From positions 747,102 through 811,101 of the forward strand of contig NZ_CP045385.1 of the NCBI RefSeq assembly GCF_009363615.1: 64,000 nucleotides of DNA, given 5' to 3'. The notes under the pieces were generated by a model. That model ran no database searches. It worked only from the letters and a program-made list of their open reading frames with translations, and was not told the DNA's origin. The translations under genes were made by a program, and so were the position numbers. The first letter of the stretch is position 1. Each line of letters starts with the position of its first letter. This document shows positions 33,872 through 42,253 of the stretch, in pieces. This stretch comes from Ruegeria sp. THAF33. GTDB lineage: Bacteria > Pseudomonadota > Alphaproteobacteria > Rhodobacterales > Rhodobacteraceae.

Positions 33872-35356
33872 ATGGATCAATCCTCGATTGATGCGCTGCG
33901 TGCGCAGGACATTGCTCCGCGCGGGCATTTCATAAACGGTCGCAGTCAGGATGGCGAAACCGGGGCCCGGCATCAGGTTCTGTCTCCGATCAACGGCCAA
34001 CCTCTGGCGCTGATCGCCGAAGGCACACCGGCCGATGTCGATATGGCCGTGCGCGCGGCACGCAGTGCTTTCGAGGACGGGCGATGGTCGCGCATGGCCC
34101 CTGCCGGCCGCAGGAAAGTGCTGCTGAAGCTGGCCGACCTGATCGAAGCCCGCGCGCTTGAACTGGCCGTGCTGGGCGTGCGCGACAACGGAACCGAGAT
34201 CACCATGGCCTACAAGGCCGAGGCGCTCTCGGCGGCGGCCACTTTCCGGTATTATGCCGAGGCGATCGACAAGATCTACGGACAGATCGCCCCGACAAGC
34301 GGTGACGTCCTGGGTCTTGTGCATCACGCTCCGGTCGGGGTTGTCGGAGCCATCGTGCCCTGGAACTTTCCACTGATGATCGGCAGCTGGAAAATTGCGC
34401 CGGCACTGGCCGCAGGCAATTCCGTCGTACTGAAACCTGCCGAAAGCGCCTCACTCAGCCTGCTCAAGATTGCCGAGCTTGCCGCAGAAGCCGGAGTGCC
34501 CGATGGGGTGTTCAACGTCGTGACCGGGCGTGGTGCGGTCGTGGGTGAAGCGCTGGCCCTGTCGATGGATGTCGACATCATGGTGTTTACCGGGTCGGGC
34601 ACAACCGGGCGGCGGCTGCTGGAGTATTCCGCGCGGTCGAACCTGAAACGCTGCTATCTGGAACTGGGGGGCAAGTCCCCGAACATCGTTTTTGCCGACG
34701 CCCCTGATCTGGCCGAAGCGGCCAAGGTTTCCGCGGCGGGCATCTTCCGCAACTCTGGTCAGGTCTGCGTCGCCGGATCGCGCCTGTTGGTCCAGCAAGA
34801 GATCTACGAGGACTTCGTCGCCGAGATCAGCCGCCACGCCGAAGGCTTTCGCGTCGGCGACCCGCTGGATCTCAACAGCCAGATCGGTGCGGTCCACAGC
34901 CTGCCAGAGCTTCAGGCCAATCTGGATTTCGTCACCAAGGCCGAGGCCGAAGGCGCCGAACGCCGGACCGGCGGAAACCGCATCCTGACGGAGACCGGAG
35001 GCTATTACATGGCGCCGACCGTGATGGCCAACGTGAAAGAGACCGACACCCTGTTCCAGAATGAGGTCTTTGGCCCTGTTCTGGCCGTCACGCCCTTTGC
35101 CGACGAAGACGAAGCGCTGCGCCTTGCCAATGCCACCGTTTATGGGTTGGCCGGTGGTGTCTGGACCTCGAACCTCAGCCGCGCGCATCGCATGGTGGCA
35201 GGCATTCGCGCCGGCGTTGTGCATGTCAATACATATGGCGGTGCCGACCTGACCGTTCCGCTGGGCGGCGTTCGCCAATCCGGCAACGGGCACGACAAAT
35301 CGCTGCACGCGATCGAGAAATACTTCGATCTGAAAACCGCCTGGATAAAACTCTGA
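33872..35356 (+). CDS. Aldehyde dehydrogenase (PuuC/betaine-aldehyde type)
   Basis: NAD(P)-dependent aldehyde dehydrogenase of 494 residues. Key segments are VPWNFPLMIGSWKIAPALAA, the general base in CYLELGGKSPNIV and the nucleophile in NSGQVCVAGSRLL. It follows tctA by five bases and precedes the phospho-lyase-like gene by 15. In that setting it would oxidise the aldehyde made by the PLP enzyme. The exact aldehyde is not known. Confidence 0.9.
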   Translation: MDQSSIDALRAQDIAPRGHFINGRSQDGETGARHQVLSPINGQPLALIAEGTPADVDMAVRAARSAFEDGRWSRMAPAGRRKVLLKLADLIEARALELAVLGVRDNGTEITMAYKAEALSAAATFRYYAEAIDKIYGQIAPTSGDVLGLVHHAPVGVVGAIVPWNFPLMIGSWKIAPALAAGNSVVLKPAESASLSLLKIAELAAEAGVPDGVFNVVTGRGAVVGEALALSMDVDIMVFTGSGTTGRRLLEYSARSNLKRCYLELGGKSPNIVFADAPDLAEAAKVSAAGIFRNSGQVCVAGSRLLVQQEIYEDFVAEISRHAEGFRVGDPLDLNSQIGAVHSLPELQANLDFVTKAEAEGAERRTGGNRILTETGGYYMAPTVMANVKETDTLFQNEVFGPVLAVTPFADEDEALRLANATVYGLAGGVWTSNLSRAHRMVAGIRAGVVHVNTYGGADLTVPLGGVRQSGNGHDKSLHAIEKYFDLKTAWIKL

Positions 35357-35371
35357 GAAAAGGCCGCCCGC

Positions 35372-36667
35372 ATGACCCTTCCAGCAAAATCCGCGGAACT
35401 CATTGAACGCAGGGCCCGGTTGCTGGGGCCCAATGTATCGACCTTCTATGACGAACCCGTTCATTTCGTGAAAGGTGAAGGCGTCTGGCTGTGGGATGCG
35501 GACGGGCGCAAGTATCTGGATTGCTACAACAACGTGCCTCATGTGGGGCATTGCAACCCGCGCGTGGTCGAGGCGATCTGTCGTCAGGCGCGCACGCTCA
35601 ACACGCACACCCGGTATCTGCATGACGGGATTCTGGACTATGTGGAAAAACTGACCGGAACGATGGACGACTCCCTGGATACGGCCATCCTCACCTGTAC
35701 CGGCTCCGAGGCAAATGACATTGCTCTGCGAATGGCCGAGGCGATGACCGGAAAACGAGGGATTATTGCCACCGACGCCACCTATCACGGCAATACCGCG
35801 CTGGTCAGCCAGTTGAGCAAATCGAACATCCCGACGGTCGGCTTCGGTCTGGGCCGGTATTTCCGCTTTGTCAGCGCACCCGACAGCTATCGCCATCCCG
35901 ACCCGGATGGGTCAAAATTCGCCGATGCCGTGGCGGAACAGATTGCGGAACACGAAAAGGCCGGCACCGGTTTTGCCGCATTGATCCTCTGCCCTTATTT
36001 TCTGAACGAGGGGTTTCCCGACAATCCGGACGGTTGGCTGGCACCCACGGCCAAGGTCGTCCGCCAGGCCGGGGGCCTGCTGATCTGCGACGAGGTGCAA
36101 TCAGGCTTTGGCCGAACCGGCACCCACATGTGGGCGCATCAGAAGTTGGGCGTTGTGCCGGATGTCATGACCTTGGGCAAACCCATGGCCAACGGCCATC
36201 CGGTGGGCGGCGTGGTCACGGGTTCCGAGATCATTTCGGCATTCCGCAAGGGATATCGGTACTTCAACACGTTTGGCGGAAACCCTGTTTCCTGTGCTGC
36301 CGCGATGGCGGTTTTGGACGAGATCGAAGACCAGAGCCTGGTCGCACATGCCAGATCCGTTGGCGACCATGCGCGAAAACGGCTGAACCTTTTGAAAGAA
36401 AAGTATAACGTCATCGGAGACATACGCGGCTCGGGGCTGATATTCGGGGCTGAAATGGTCCTTGATCGCGACAGCAAGGAACCCGCCGGAGAATTCACTG
36501 ACCGTATCATCAACGCCATGCGCCAGCGTGGGATCATTCACTCCAAGCTTGGGCGTCACAAGAATACTCTGAAAATTCGCCCGCCCATGCCATTCTCTGT
36601 CGAAAACGCGGATCTCCTTTTCGACACGCTGGACGACGTGTTGGCGGAAACGCCGCTGGTCGCATGA
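35372..36667 (+). CDS. AGXT2L-like class III PLP enzyme (probable phospho-lyase)
   Basis: PLP protein of 431 residues in the class III aminotransferase fold. It shares with the mammalian phospho-lyases AGXT2L1 and AGXT2L2 the segments YLDCYNNVPHVGHCNPRVVE, NTHTRYLHDGILDY, MTLGKPMANGHPVGGV (PLP lysine), YFNTFGGNPVSCA and a C-terminal NTLKIRPPMPFSVENADLL. Those enzymes remove phosphate and ammonia from phosphoethanolamine or 5-phosphohydroxylysine and leave an aldehyde. The next gene is an APH-fold kinase whose ATG overlaps this stop codon, the pairing expected for a kinase/phospho-lyase route. A plain aminotransferase remains the alternative. Confidence 0.82.
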   Translation: MTLPAKSAELIERRARLLGPNVSTFYDEPVHFVKGEGVWLWDADGRKYLDCYNNVPHVGHCNPRVVEAICRQARTLNTHTRYLHDGILDYVEKLTGTMDDSLDTAILTCTGSEANDIALRMAEAMTGKRGIIATDATYHGNTALVSQLSKSNIPTVGFGLGRYFRFVSAPDSYRHPDPDGSKFADAVAEQIAEHEKAGTGFAALILCPYFLNEGFPDNPDGWLAPTAKVVRQAGGLLICDEVQSGFGRTGTHMWAHQKLGVVPDVMTLGKPMANGHPVGGVVTGSEIISAFRKGYRYFNTFGGNPVSCAAAMAVLDEIEDQSLVAHARSVGDHARKRLNLLKEKYNVIGDIRGSGLIFGAEMVLDRDSKEPAGEFTDRIINAMRQRGIIHSKLGRHKNTLKIRPPMPFSVENADLLFDTLDDVLAETPLVA

Positions 36668-37605
36668 AGCAGATCGTGGAACAGGCGCTGACCCTTTGGG
36701 AACTGGTCGATAGCGAATGGTCTCTTGTGGCTGCTCGGGAAAACCGCGTCTATCGCGTTCAGGCAGGCCAGACCGCCTATGCTCTGCGACTGCATCGCAA
36801 AGGGCTGCGAACCGATGCCGAACTCCGTTCAGAGCTACAGTGGATGGCTGTTCTCGGCAAAAACGGGGTCCGGGTTCCAACGCCCGTTCCGGCCGCAGAT
36901 GGGCGCTATCTGCATCTGGTGGACGGTATTCAGGTCGACATACTCGACTGGTTGCCGGGCCGCCCTTTGGGTGCGACAGGACAGGCTTTGACGCATCAGG
37001 ACAGGACAGGCGTCTTTTGCTTAATCGGCCGGGAAATGGCACGGCTGCACCACATCAGCGACCAATGGACACCTCCTCAGGACTTCGTGCGTTGGTCATG
37101 GGATCGCAGCGGGCTGCTTGGAGACGCCCCTGTCTGGGGTCGTTTCTGGGAAAACCCAACGCTTGGAAAAACGGACCGGGCCCTTTTCCTGGCGTTCTGG
37201 GATATCGCAGATCGTGACCTTCGGCGCGTGGAAAATCAGTTGGATTACGGGCTGATCCACGCCGATCTTGTCCGCGAAAACGTCATGGTTTACGGTGACA
37301 AACTGTGGCTGATTGATTTCGACGATGCCGGGTTCGGTTTTCGCCTGTTTGATATCGCAACGACGCTTCTCAAGAACCTGCACGAACCTGATTTCAACCA
37401 GCTGCGCGGTGCTTTGCTGGCGGGGTATCGATCTGAACGACCGATCTGCACCCGCCAACTCGACCTGTTCATGGCACTGCGCGCCGTAACCTATGTGGGA
37501 TGGGTTGCATCCCGACTGAACGAAGATGGATCGGGCATACGCAATGAGCGGTTCATTGAAACCGCCCGGGCGTTGATGTCCCAATACCTTCAACAGCACA
37601 CCTAG
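36664..37605 (+). CDS. APH-fold small-molecule kinase (hydroxylysine-kinase/homoserine-kinase-like)
   Basis: Phosphotransferase of 313 residues. The catalytic loop is LIHADLVRENVMVY (Asp base, Asn metal ligand) and the DFG-like metal Asp is in LWLIDFDDAGFGF. The N-lobe has ENRVYRVQ and the lysine region YALRLHRKG. The family includes hydroxylysine kinase (HYKK/AGPHD1), choline kinase and homoserine kinase II. Its start overlaps the stop of the phospho-lyase-like gene (ATGA). I infer that it phosphorylates a hydroxyl on an amino compound, making the leaving group that the PLP enzyme then eliminates. An antibiotic-resistance role is unlikely. Confidence 0.82.
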   Translation: MKQIVEQALTLWELVDSEWSLVAARENRVYRVQAGQTAYALRLHRKGLRTDAELRSELQWMAVLGKNGVRVPTPVPAADGRYLHLVDGIQVDILDWLPGRPLGATGQALTHQDRTGVFCLIGREMARLHHISDQWTPPQDFVRWSWDRSGLLGDAPVWGRFWENPTLGKTDRALFLAFWDIADRDLRRVENQLDYGLIHADLVRENVMVYGDKLWLIDFDDAGFGFRLFDIATTLLKNLHEPDFNQLRGALLAGYRSERPICTRQLDLFMALRAVTYVGWVASRLNEDGSGIRNERFIETARALMSQYLQQHT

Positions 37606-37618
37606 ACAGGAGGCACCA

Positions 37619-38854
37619 ATGGCCCAAAAGACAATCCTGCTGATTGGTACGTATGATACCAAAGAGCCCGAAATGCGGTTTATCGAAAAGGCGGTCAGAG
37701 CGCAGGGCGCTGACGTGCTGACCATGGATGTATCGGTTCTGGGTGATGCGTCCGAATCGACGGATATCTCGAAACACGACGTTGCCGCTGCCGGCGGCAT
37801 GACAATAGAACAGGTCATCGCGCAAGGAGACGAGAACAAAGCCTTTCGCGTGATGTCCGCAGGGGCCGCAAAAGTTGTTGCACAGGCCTATTCAGAAGGT
37901 CGATTTGACGGGATGCTGGCCACGGGCGGGACCATGGGCACAGACCTTGCGCTGGATTGTGCACAGGCTTTGCCGATGGGCGTTCCCAAATATATCGTGT
38001 CAACGGTCAGCTTCTCGCCTCTGATCCCTCCGCACCGGTTGGCGCCGGATGTTCAGATGATCCTGTGGGCCGGCGGCCTGTATGGCATGAATTCGATCTG
38101 CAAATCGTCGCTCAGCCAGGCTGCCGGGGCCGTCGTGGGCGCAGCCAGGGCAGCGACCGCACCCGATCGCAGCAAACCTCTGATCGGGATGACCAGCCTT
38201 GGTTCGTCCTGCCTGCGCTACATGAAAATTCTGAAACCGGCACTGGAAGACCGCGGCTTTGAAGTGGCCGTGTTCCACTCTACCGGCATGGGCGGCATGG
38301 CCTATGAAAAACTGGCGGGCGAAGGCGCGTTTGCCTGCGTGATGGACTTCTGCATGCAGGAATTTGGCAACCTGATGGCGGGCTCTGTCGTGTCCAGCGG
38401 CGATGACCGGGTCACCAATGCCGGGCGCGTTAGAACGCCCCAGATGGTGGCACCCGGTGCGCTGGATCTGCTGGATTTTGCGGGCTGGCAGGACATCCCC
38501 GAACAATATGCCGATCGCCCGTTCCACGAACACAACCGCCTGATCAAAAGCTCGGTCTTCAACGGCACCGAACGGCGCGCCTGGATTCGGGAACTCGCCA
38601 ACCGGCTGGAAGCCGCAACCGGGCCGGTGCATTTCTTTTTGCCCGTTCAGGGCGTCGAGGCCTGGGACAGGGAAGGCGAAGAGGCGCATGATCCAGAGGC
38701 TCTGGCAGAAATGGTGGACGAGGCGCGCAAGGTCATGCCCGGCCGGGTGCCGATGACCGAGCTGGATGTTCACATCAACGACGCGGCCTTCTGCGAAGCT
38801 GTTCTGTCGCGATTTGACACGTGGGTGGAAACAGGCGTCATCAGAACAGACTGA
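37619..38854 (+). CDS. Tm-1-like / UPF0261 family protein
   Basis: Protein of 411 residues in the UPF0261 (Tm-1-like ATP-binding) family. The N-terminus KTILLIGTYDTKEPEMRFIE and the glycine-rich region ATGGTMGTDLALDCAQALPMG are typical. It begins 14 bases after the kinase with AGGAGG and is the last gene of the tctCBA operon. In many bacteria such proteins are paired with a TIM-barrel 'phosphoenolpyruvate hydrolase-like' protein; that partner is absent here. The biochemical role of the bacterial family is not settled. Confidence 0.87.
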   Translation: MAQKTILLIGTYDTKEPEMRFIEKAVRAQGADVLTMDVSVLGDASESTDISKHDVAAAGGMTIEQVIAQGDENKAFRVMSAGAAKVVAQAYSEGRFDGMLATGGTMGTDLALDCAQALPMGVPKYIVSTVSFSPLIPPHRLAPDVQMILWAGGLYGMNSICKSSLSQAAGAVVGAARAATAPDRSKPLIGMTSLGSSCLRYMKILKPALEDRGFEVAVFHSTGMGGMAYEKLAGEGAFACVMDFCMQEFGNLMAGSVVSSGDDRVTNAGRVRTPQMVAPGALDLLDFAGWQDIPEQYADRPFHEHNRLIKSSVFNGTERRAWIRELANRLEAATGPVHFFLPVQGVEAWDREGEEAHDPEALAEMVDEARKVMPGRVPMTELDVHINDAAFCEAVLSRFDTWVETGVIRTD

Positions 38855-39288
38855 ACGCCGTTGGCAGTATCGGGAACCGGAAGAAACACCCAGCGCTTTG
38901 TCTGACAGCGAATTTTGGCACCTGTCCGGGTTGTGCAGGTCGGTTCCGTGACCCTCGAGCACCCAGTCTTCAGGCGGAGGGTTCCAGAACGTGTTGGGGT
39001 TTTCTACGTCCATCCCGGCCCGTTGCAAGCTGCGCAACGCGGACCGGATCAGAATGACCGGTCCTTCATTGGATGTTGCGCCAAAAGCGTCTCCACAACG
39101 TTTTGAACGATTGGATGATCGGCTTGCCCCCCCCCAAGACGATCAATCAGCGAAGGGCGTTTCTTGAACAATTGATCCATCCTGTAGCCGGGTACGGGCC
39201 CATGTCGGTTGCTGGTGGTAAATTTTTTATGGATGTTGGATCCAATATCCTTTATTCGTGATCGTATCTTTGATTCAGGGAGGATCAC
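38855..39288. other. Intergenic region with possible eroded coding remnant
   Basis: A 434-base gap. The right end holds the promoter and operator of the hydroxyproline transporter. On the minus strand two adjacent pieces read like protein in different frames: MDQLFKKRPSLIDRLGGG (about 39190-39125) and VILIRSALRSLQRAG then NTFWNPPPEDWVLEGHG (about 39060-38945). A run of nine C's (39127-39135) lies between them. I do not recognise the family; a frameshifted gene remnant is possible, chance is not excluded. Confidence 0.35.
39236..39250. promoter_or_regulatory. Likely GntR operator before the hydroxyproline ABC operon
   Basis: TTGGATCCAATATCC matches the site before the dehydrogenase (48501-48515, TTGGATACATTATCC) at 13 of 15 positions. 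It lies 38 bases before the binding-protein ATG. A third copy precedes the GntR gene, which is the likely regulator. Confidence 0.68.
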
Positions 39289-40089
39289 ATGCTCAAGAAA
39301 CTCGTCGCTTTGGCGGCCTTCACCACTTTCACAACAGGTCCTGCGATGGCGGACACGCTCGACGATGTCGTGGATCGCGGCACTCTTCGCTGCGGCGTTG
39401 TTCTGGACTTTCCGCCGATCGGGTATCGCGACGCCAACAACGAACCGGCGGGTTTTGACGTGGATTACTGCAATGATCTGGCCGCGGCGCTTGAAGTTGA
39501 GGCGGAAATCCTGCCTTTGACCTGGGCCGAACGCCTGCCGGTCATCGTGACCGGGCGCGCCGACGTCGTGTTCGGCGCAACCTCGGACAGCCTTGAACGG
39601 GCGCGGACCGTGGGCTTCAGCATTCCCTATGCAATCTACTATGCGCAGGGCGTCGTGAACGCGGACAGCGGGATCGAAACCTTCGAAGACATCCGCGGCA
39701 AACGCGTCGCCGCCGCGATTGGCACCGTGCCGGAACAGGAATGGCTGAAGATTGCCGCCGAATGGGGTGAGGAAGGCAATTATCAGGGCTATCAGTCGGA
39801 AAACGAGGTGTTTCTGGCGGTCGCGCAGGGCAAGGCCGATATCGGCATCACCACCAACACCGCCGTTCTGCCGATCACCCAGCAGTATGAAACCGTGGTG
39901 GCCGGCCCCCGTATGCCCTGGACAACCGACTACACTTCGGTGGTGGGCAAACGACAGGACGTCACCTGGCTGAATTTCCTGAACCTGTTTGTCACGCATC
40001 AGGTGCGCTCGGGCCGGTATCAGGAACTGTGGGGCAAATATGTCGGAGGCGAAGCACCCGAGCTGCGCATCCCCGGCGTGATGTACTGA
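39289..40089 (+). CDS. Amino-acid ABC transporter binding protein (family 3)
   Basis: Periplasmic receptor of 266 residues with signal peptide MLKKLVALAAFTTFTTGPAMA. The family 3 fold shows as VDRGTLRCGVVLDFPPIGYR, ADVVFGATSDSLERA and GKRVAAAIGTVPEQEW. It starts an operon with two permeases and an ATPase and then hydroxyproline enzymes, so hydroxyproline or a derivative is the inferred ligand. Confidence 0.9.
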   Translation: MLKKLVALAAFTTFTTGPAMADTLDDVVDRGTLRCGVVLDFPPIGYRDANNEPAGFDVDYCNDLAAALEVEAEILPLTWAERLPVIVTGRADVVFGATSDSLERARTVGFSIPYAIYYAQGVVNADSGIETFEDIRGKRVAAAIGTVPEQEWLKIAAEWGEEGNYQGYQSENEVFLAVAQGKADIGITTNTAVLPITQQYETVVAGPRMPWTTDYTSVVGKRQDVTWLNFLNLFVTHQVRSGRYQELWGKYVGGEAPELRIPGVMY

Positions 40090-40103
40090 TTTCACCCCCC
40101 AGT

Positions 40104-40137
40104 GCTCTTTCGTCGGGTTTCGGCCGGGCGAAAGAGC
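40104..40137 (+). terminator. Hairpin between binding-protein and permease genes
   Basis: GCTCTTTCG and CGAAAGAGC form a perfect 9-bp stem 15 bases after the binding-protein stop. There is no T-run, so an attenuating or RNA-stabilising role is more likely than full termination. Confidence 0.55.
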
Positions 40138-40158
40138 CGGTCAATTCGGAAAAAACCT

Positions 40159-40821
40159 GTGTTCGATTACAACTTCCACTGGCGGCCGGTCATGAAAAAC
40201 CTGCCGGACTTGCTTGAGGCATCGCTGCTGACCTTGCAAGTCGCGGTTCTGGCGATGATCCTGGGCATCCTCATCGGCCTGTGTCTTGCGCTGACGCGGC
40301 TGCACCTGAAGGGGCCGCTGTACTGGTTCGCCTCGGCCTGGGTTGAACTGGCCCGAAACACACCCGCCCTGTTTCAGCTGTTCTTTTTCGGCTTCGGGCT
40401 TGGCGCATTCGGCCTGCACCTGTCGCCATACTTCATCGTGCTGGCGGGTTTGACCTTCAATTGCGCCGGCTATCTGGCCGAAAACTTTCGCGGAGGTTTC
40501 CAGGCCGTCCCCGAGACGCAGTTGCGGGCCTCTCGATCCCTGGGCATGACCGCGTGGCAGGCTTACACACGCGTGGTGATCCCGCAGGTGTTTCGCATCG
40601 TCTATCACCCGATCACCAATCAGATGGTCTGGGCCGTGCTCATGTCCTCGCTGGGCATGCTGGTCGGTTTCCGCGAGCTGTCAGGCGAGACGCAGTTCTT
40701 TGCCTCGCGCACCTTCCGCATCTTTGAATATTTCGCCGTCACCGCGATCATCTACTACGTGATCGTCAAAATCATTCTCGGAGCCTCACGCCTGCTGGCG
40801 ACCCGGCTCTTTCGCTACTGA
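40159..40821 (+). CDS. Amino-acid ABC transporter permease 1
   Basis: Membrane permease of 220 residues. The EAA loop that contacts the ATPase is RASRSLGMTAWQAYTRVVIP. I start at GTG 40159 (VFDYNFHWRPVMKNLPDLL), the usual N-terminus for these permeases, preceded by GGAAAAAA; a longer reading from 40102 would run through the hairpin. It pairs with the next permease as a heterodimer. Confidence 0.9.
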   Translation: MFDYNFHWRPVMKNLPDLLEASLLTLQVAVLAMILGILIGLCLALTRLHLKGPLYWFASAWVELARNTPALFQLFFFGFGLGAFGLHLSPYFIVLAGLTFNCAGYLAENFRGGFQAVPETQLRASRSLGMTAWQAYTRVVIPQVFRIVYHPITNQMVWAVLMSSLGMLVGFRELSGETQFFASRTFRIFEYFAVTAIIYYVIVKIILGASRLLATRLFRY

Positions 40822-40832
40822 AGGACGCTCGG

Positions 40833-41495
40833 ATGGAACCCACTGTCAGCTTTTTCAGCGGCTTCACCATCAATGATCTGTGGTTTCTGGGCGAAGCGGC
40901 CCTGCGGACACTCTGGATTTCGGTTCTGTCGATATCCATCGGAACGCTTCTTGGCGTGGTATGCGGGTGGATCCTGTACGAGGGCAAGCTGGCCGCAGCC
41001 CTGACAGTGGCCCCGTTTCTGGATGTTTTCCGTTCCGTCCCGCTGATCATCCAACTGGTGCTGTTCTACAACTTTGCGCCCATTGTCGGGCTCAATCTGG
41101 ATCCGTTCGCCTCGGGCGTGGTGATCCTATCGATCTACACGGCCGCCTTGGTTGCGAATGTCGCACGCGGCGGGATCGAGGCCGTCGGTGCGCCGATGCG
41201 CCGTGCCGCACGCAGTCTGGGCATGACCTATTGGCAGGATCTACGCTATGTCGTCTTCCCGATTGGCGGGCGCGCGGTGTTCCCGGCCTGGGTCGGTGTC
41301 GCACTGGGAGTGATGAAGGACAGCGCGTTGGTTTCGGTGCTGGGCTATGTCGAACTGCTCAAGGCCAGTCAGATCCTGATCACCCGGACGCAGGAACCTT
41401 TCCTGATCCTGACAATCGCGGGCGCGTTCTATTTCGCGCTCAGCTATCCGATTTCGCGCTATTCCGCGTCTCTTGAAAAAAGGTGGGCCCAATGA
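40833..41495 (+). CDS. Amino-acid ABC transporter permease 2
   Basis: Membrane permease of 220 residues with the EAA loop RAARSLGMTYWQDLRYVVFP. The N-terminal segment LWFLGEAALRTLWISVLSIS starts the first helix pair. Its stop codon overlaps the ATPase start (ATGA). Confidence 0.91.
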   Translation: MEPTVSFFSGFTINDLWFLGEAALRTLWISVLSISIGTLLGVVCGWILYEGKLAAALTVAPFLDVFRSVPLIIQLVLFYNFAPIVGLNLDPFASGVVILSIYTAALVANVARGGIEAVGAPMRRAARSLGMTYWQDLRYVVFPIGGRAVFPAWVGVALGVMKDSALVSVLGYVELLKASQILITRTQEPFLILTIAGAFYFALSYPISRYSASLEKRWAQ

Positions 41496-42214
41496 TCGAA
41501 ATTCGCGACCTGCACAAGTATTTCGGCGCGCTGCATGTGCTGAAGGGCATCGATCTGGATGTGCAGAAAGGAGAGGTCCTGTCGGTGATCGGCGCATCGG
41601 GCTCCGGCAAATCGACCCTGCTGTATTGCATCAACGGGCTGGAACCGATCCAGCAAGGCTCGGTCAGGGTCGATGGCACAGATGTTCATGCCAAAGGCAC
41701 CGACATCAACAAGCTGCGCACAAAGCTGGGAATGGTGTTTCAGCAATGGAACAGCTTTCCCCACCTGACCGCATTGGAAAACGTCGCGCTGGCCCCCAAG
41801 ATCGTCAAGGGACTGTCAAAATCAGAAGCCCGCGACATCGCCGCCCGCCAACTGACCCATGTTGGCCTGGGCGAAAAGCTGGGCGTCTACCCATCTGCCC
41901 TTTCGGGTGGCCAGCAACAGCGTCTGGCCATCGCCCGCGCGCTGGCGATGGAACCGGAATACATGCTGTTTGACGAGGCGACGTCAGCGCTGGACCCCGA
42001 ACTGGTGGGCGAGGTTCTCGACACGATGCGCCTTTTGGCCGAAGAAGGCATGACCATGATCTGTGTCACGCACGAGATGGGTTTCGCACGCGATGTGTCG
42101 GACCGGGTTGCTTTCTTCCATCAGGGCGTGATGGAAGAGATCGGTCCGCCCGGGCAGATATTCGGTGATGCGCAATCCGAACACACCCGTAAATTCCTGG
42201 CCAACGTGCGCTGA
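41492..42214 (+). CDS. Amino-acid ABC transporter ATPase
   Basis: ATP-binding subunit of 240 residues. Walker A is GASGSGKST, the signature is [17 protein letters not shown], Walker B is MLFDEATSALDPE and the switch His is in [13 protein letters not shown] start at MIEIRDLHKYFG, overlapping the permease stop; a GTG nine bases earlier is less likely. Confidence 0.94.
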   Translation: MIEIRDLHKYFGALHVLKGIDLDVQKGEVLSVIGASGSGKSTLLYCINGLEPIQQGSVRVDGTDVHAKGTDINKLRTKLGMVFQQWNSFPHLTALENVALAPKIVKGLSKSEARDIAARQLTHVGLGEKLGVYPSALSGGQQQRLAIARALAMEPEYMLFDEATSALDPELVGEVLDTMRLLAEEGMTMICVTHEMGFARDVSDRVAFFHQGVMEEIGPPGQIFGDAQSEHTRKFLANVR

Positions 42215-42253
42215 GTGCACTGGCCCCCTGAAACAACAAGGAAGATCACCTTC

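Noticed and set aside
34451..35896. A 481-codon minus-strand frame
   Set aside because: It is antisense to the aldehyde dehydrogenase and the PLP enzyme; no domain is recognisable.
36664..37605. Aminoglycoside resistance function for the APH-fold kinase
   Set aside because: Operon overlap with a PLP enzyme and the absence of other resistance genes make a metabolic kinase far more likely.
39049..40095. A 348-codon minus-strand frame over the hydroxyproline binding protein
   Set aside because: It is antisense to a gene with a signal peptide and family 3 motifs. Only its last part, in the intergenic gap, looks protein-like and is reported as a possible remnant.
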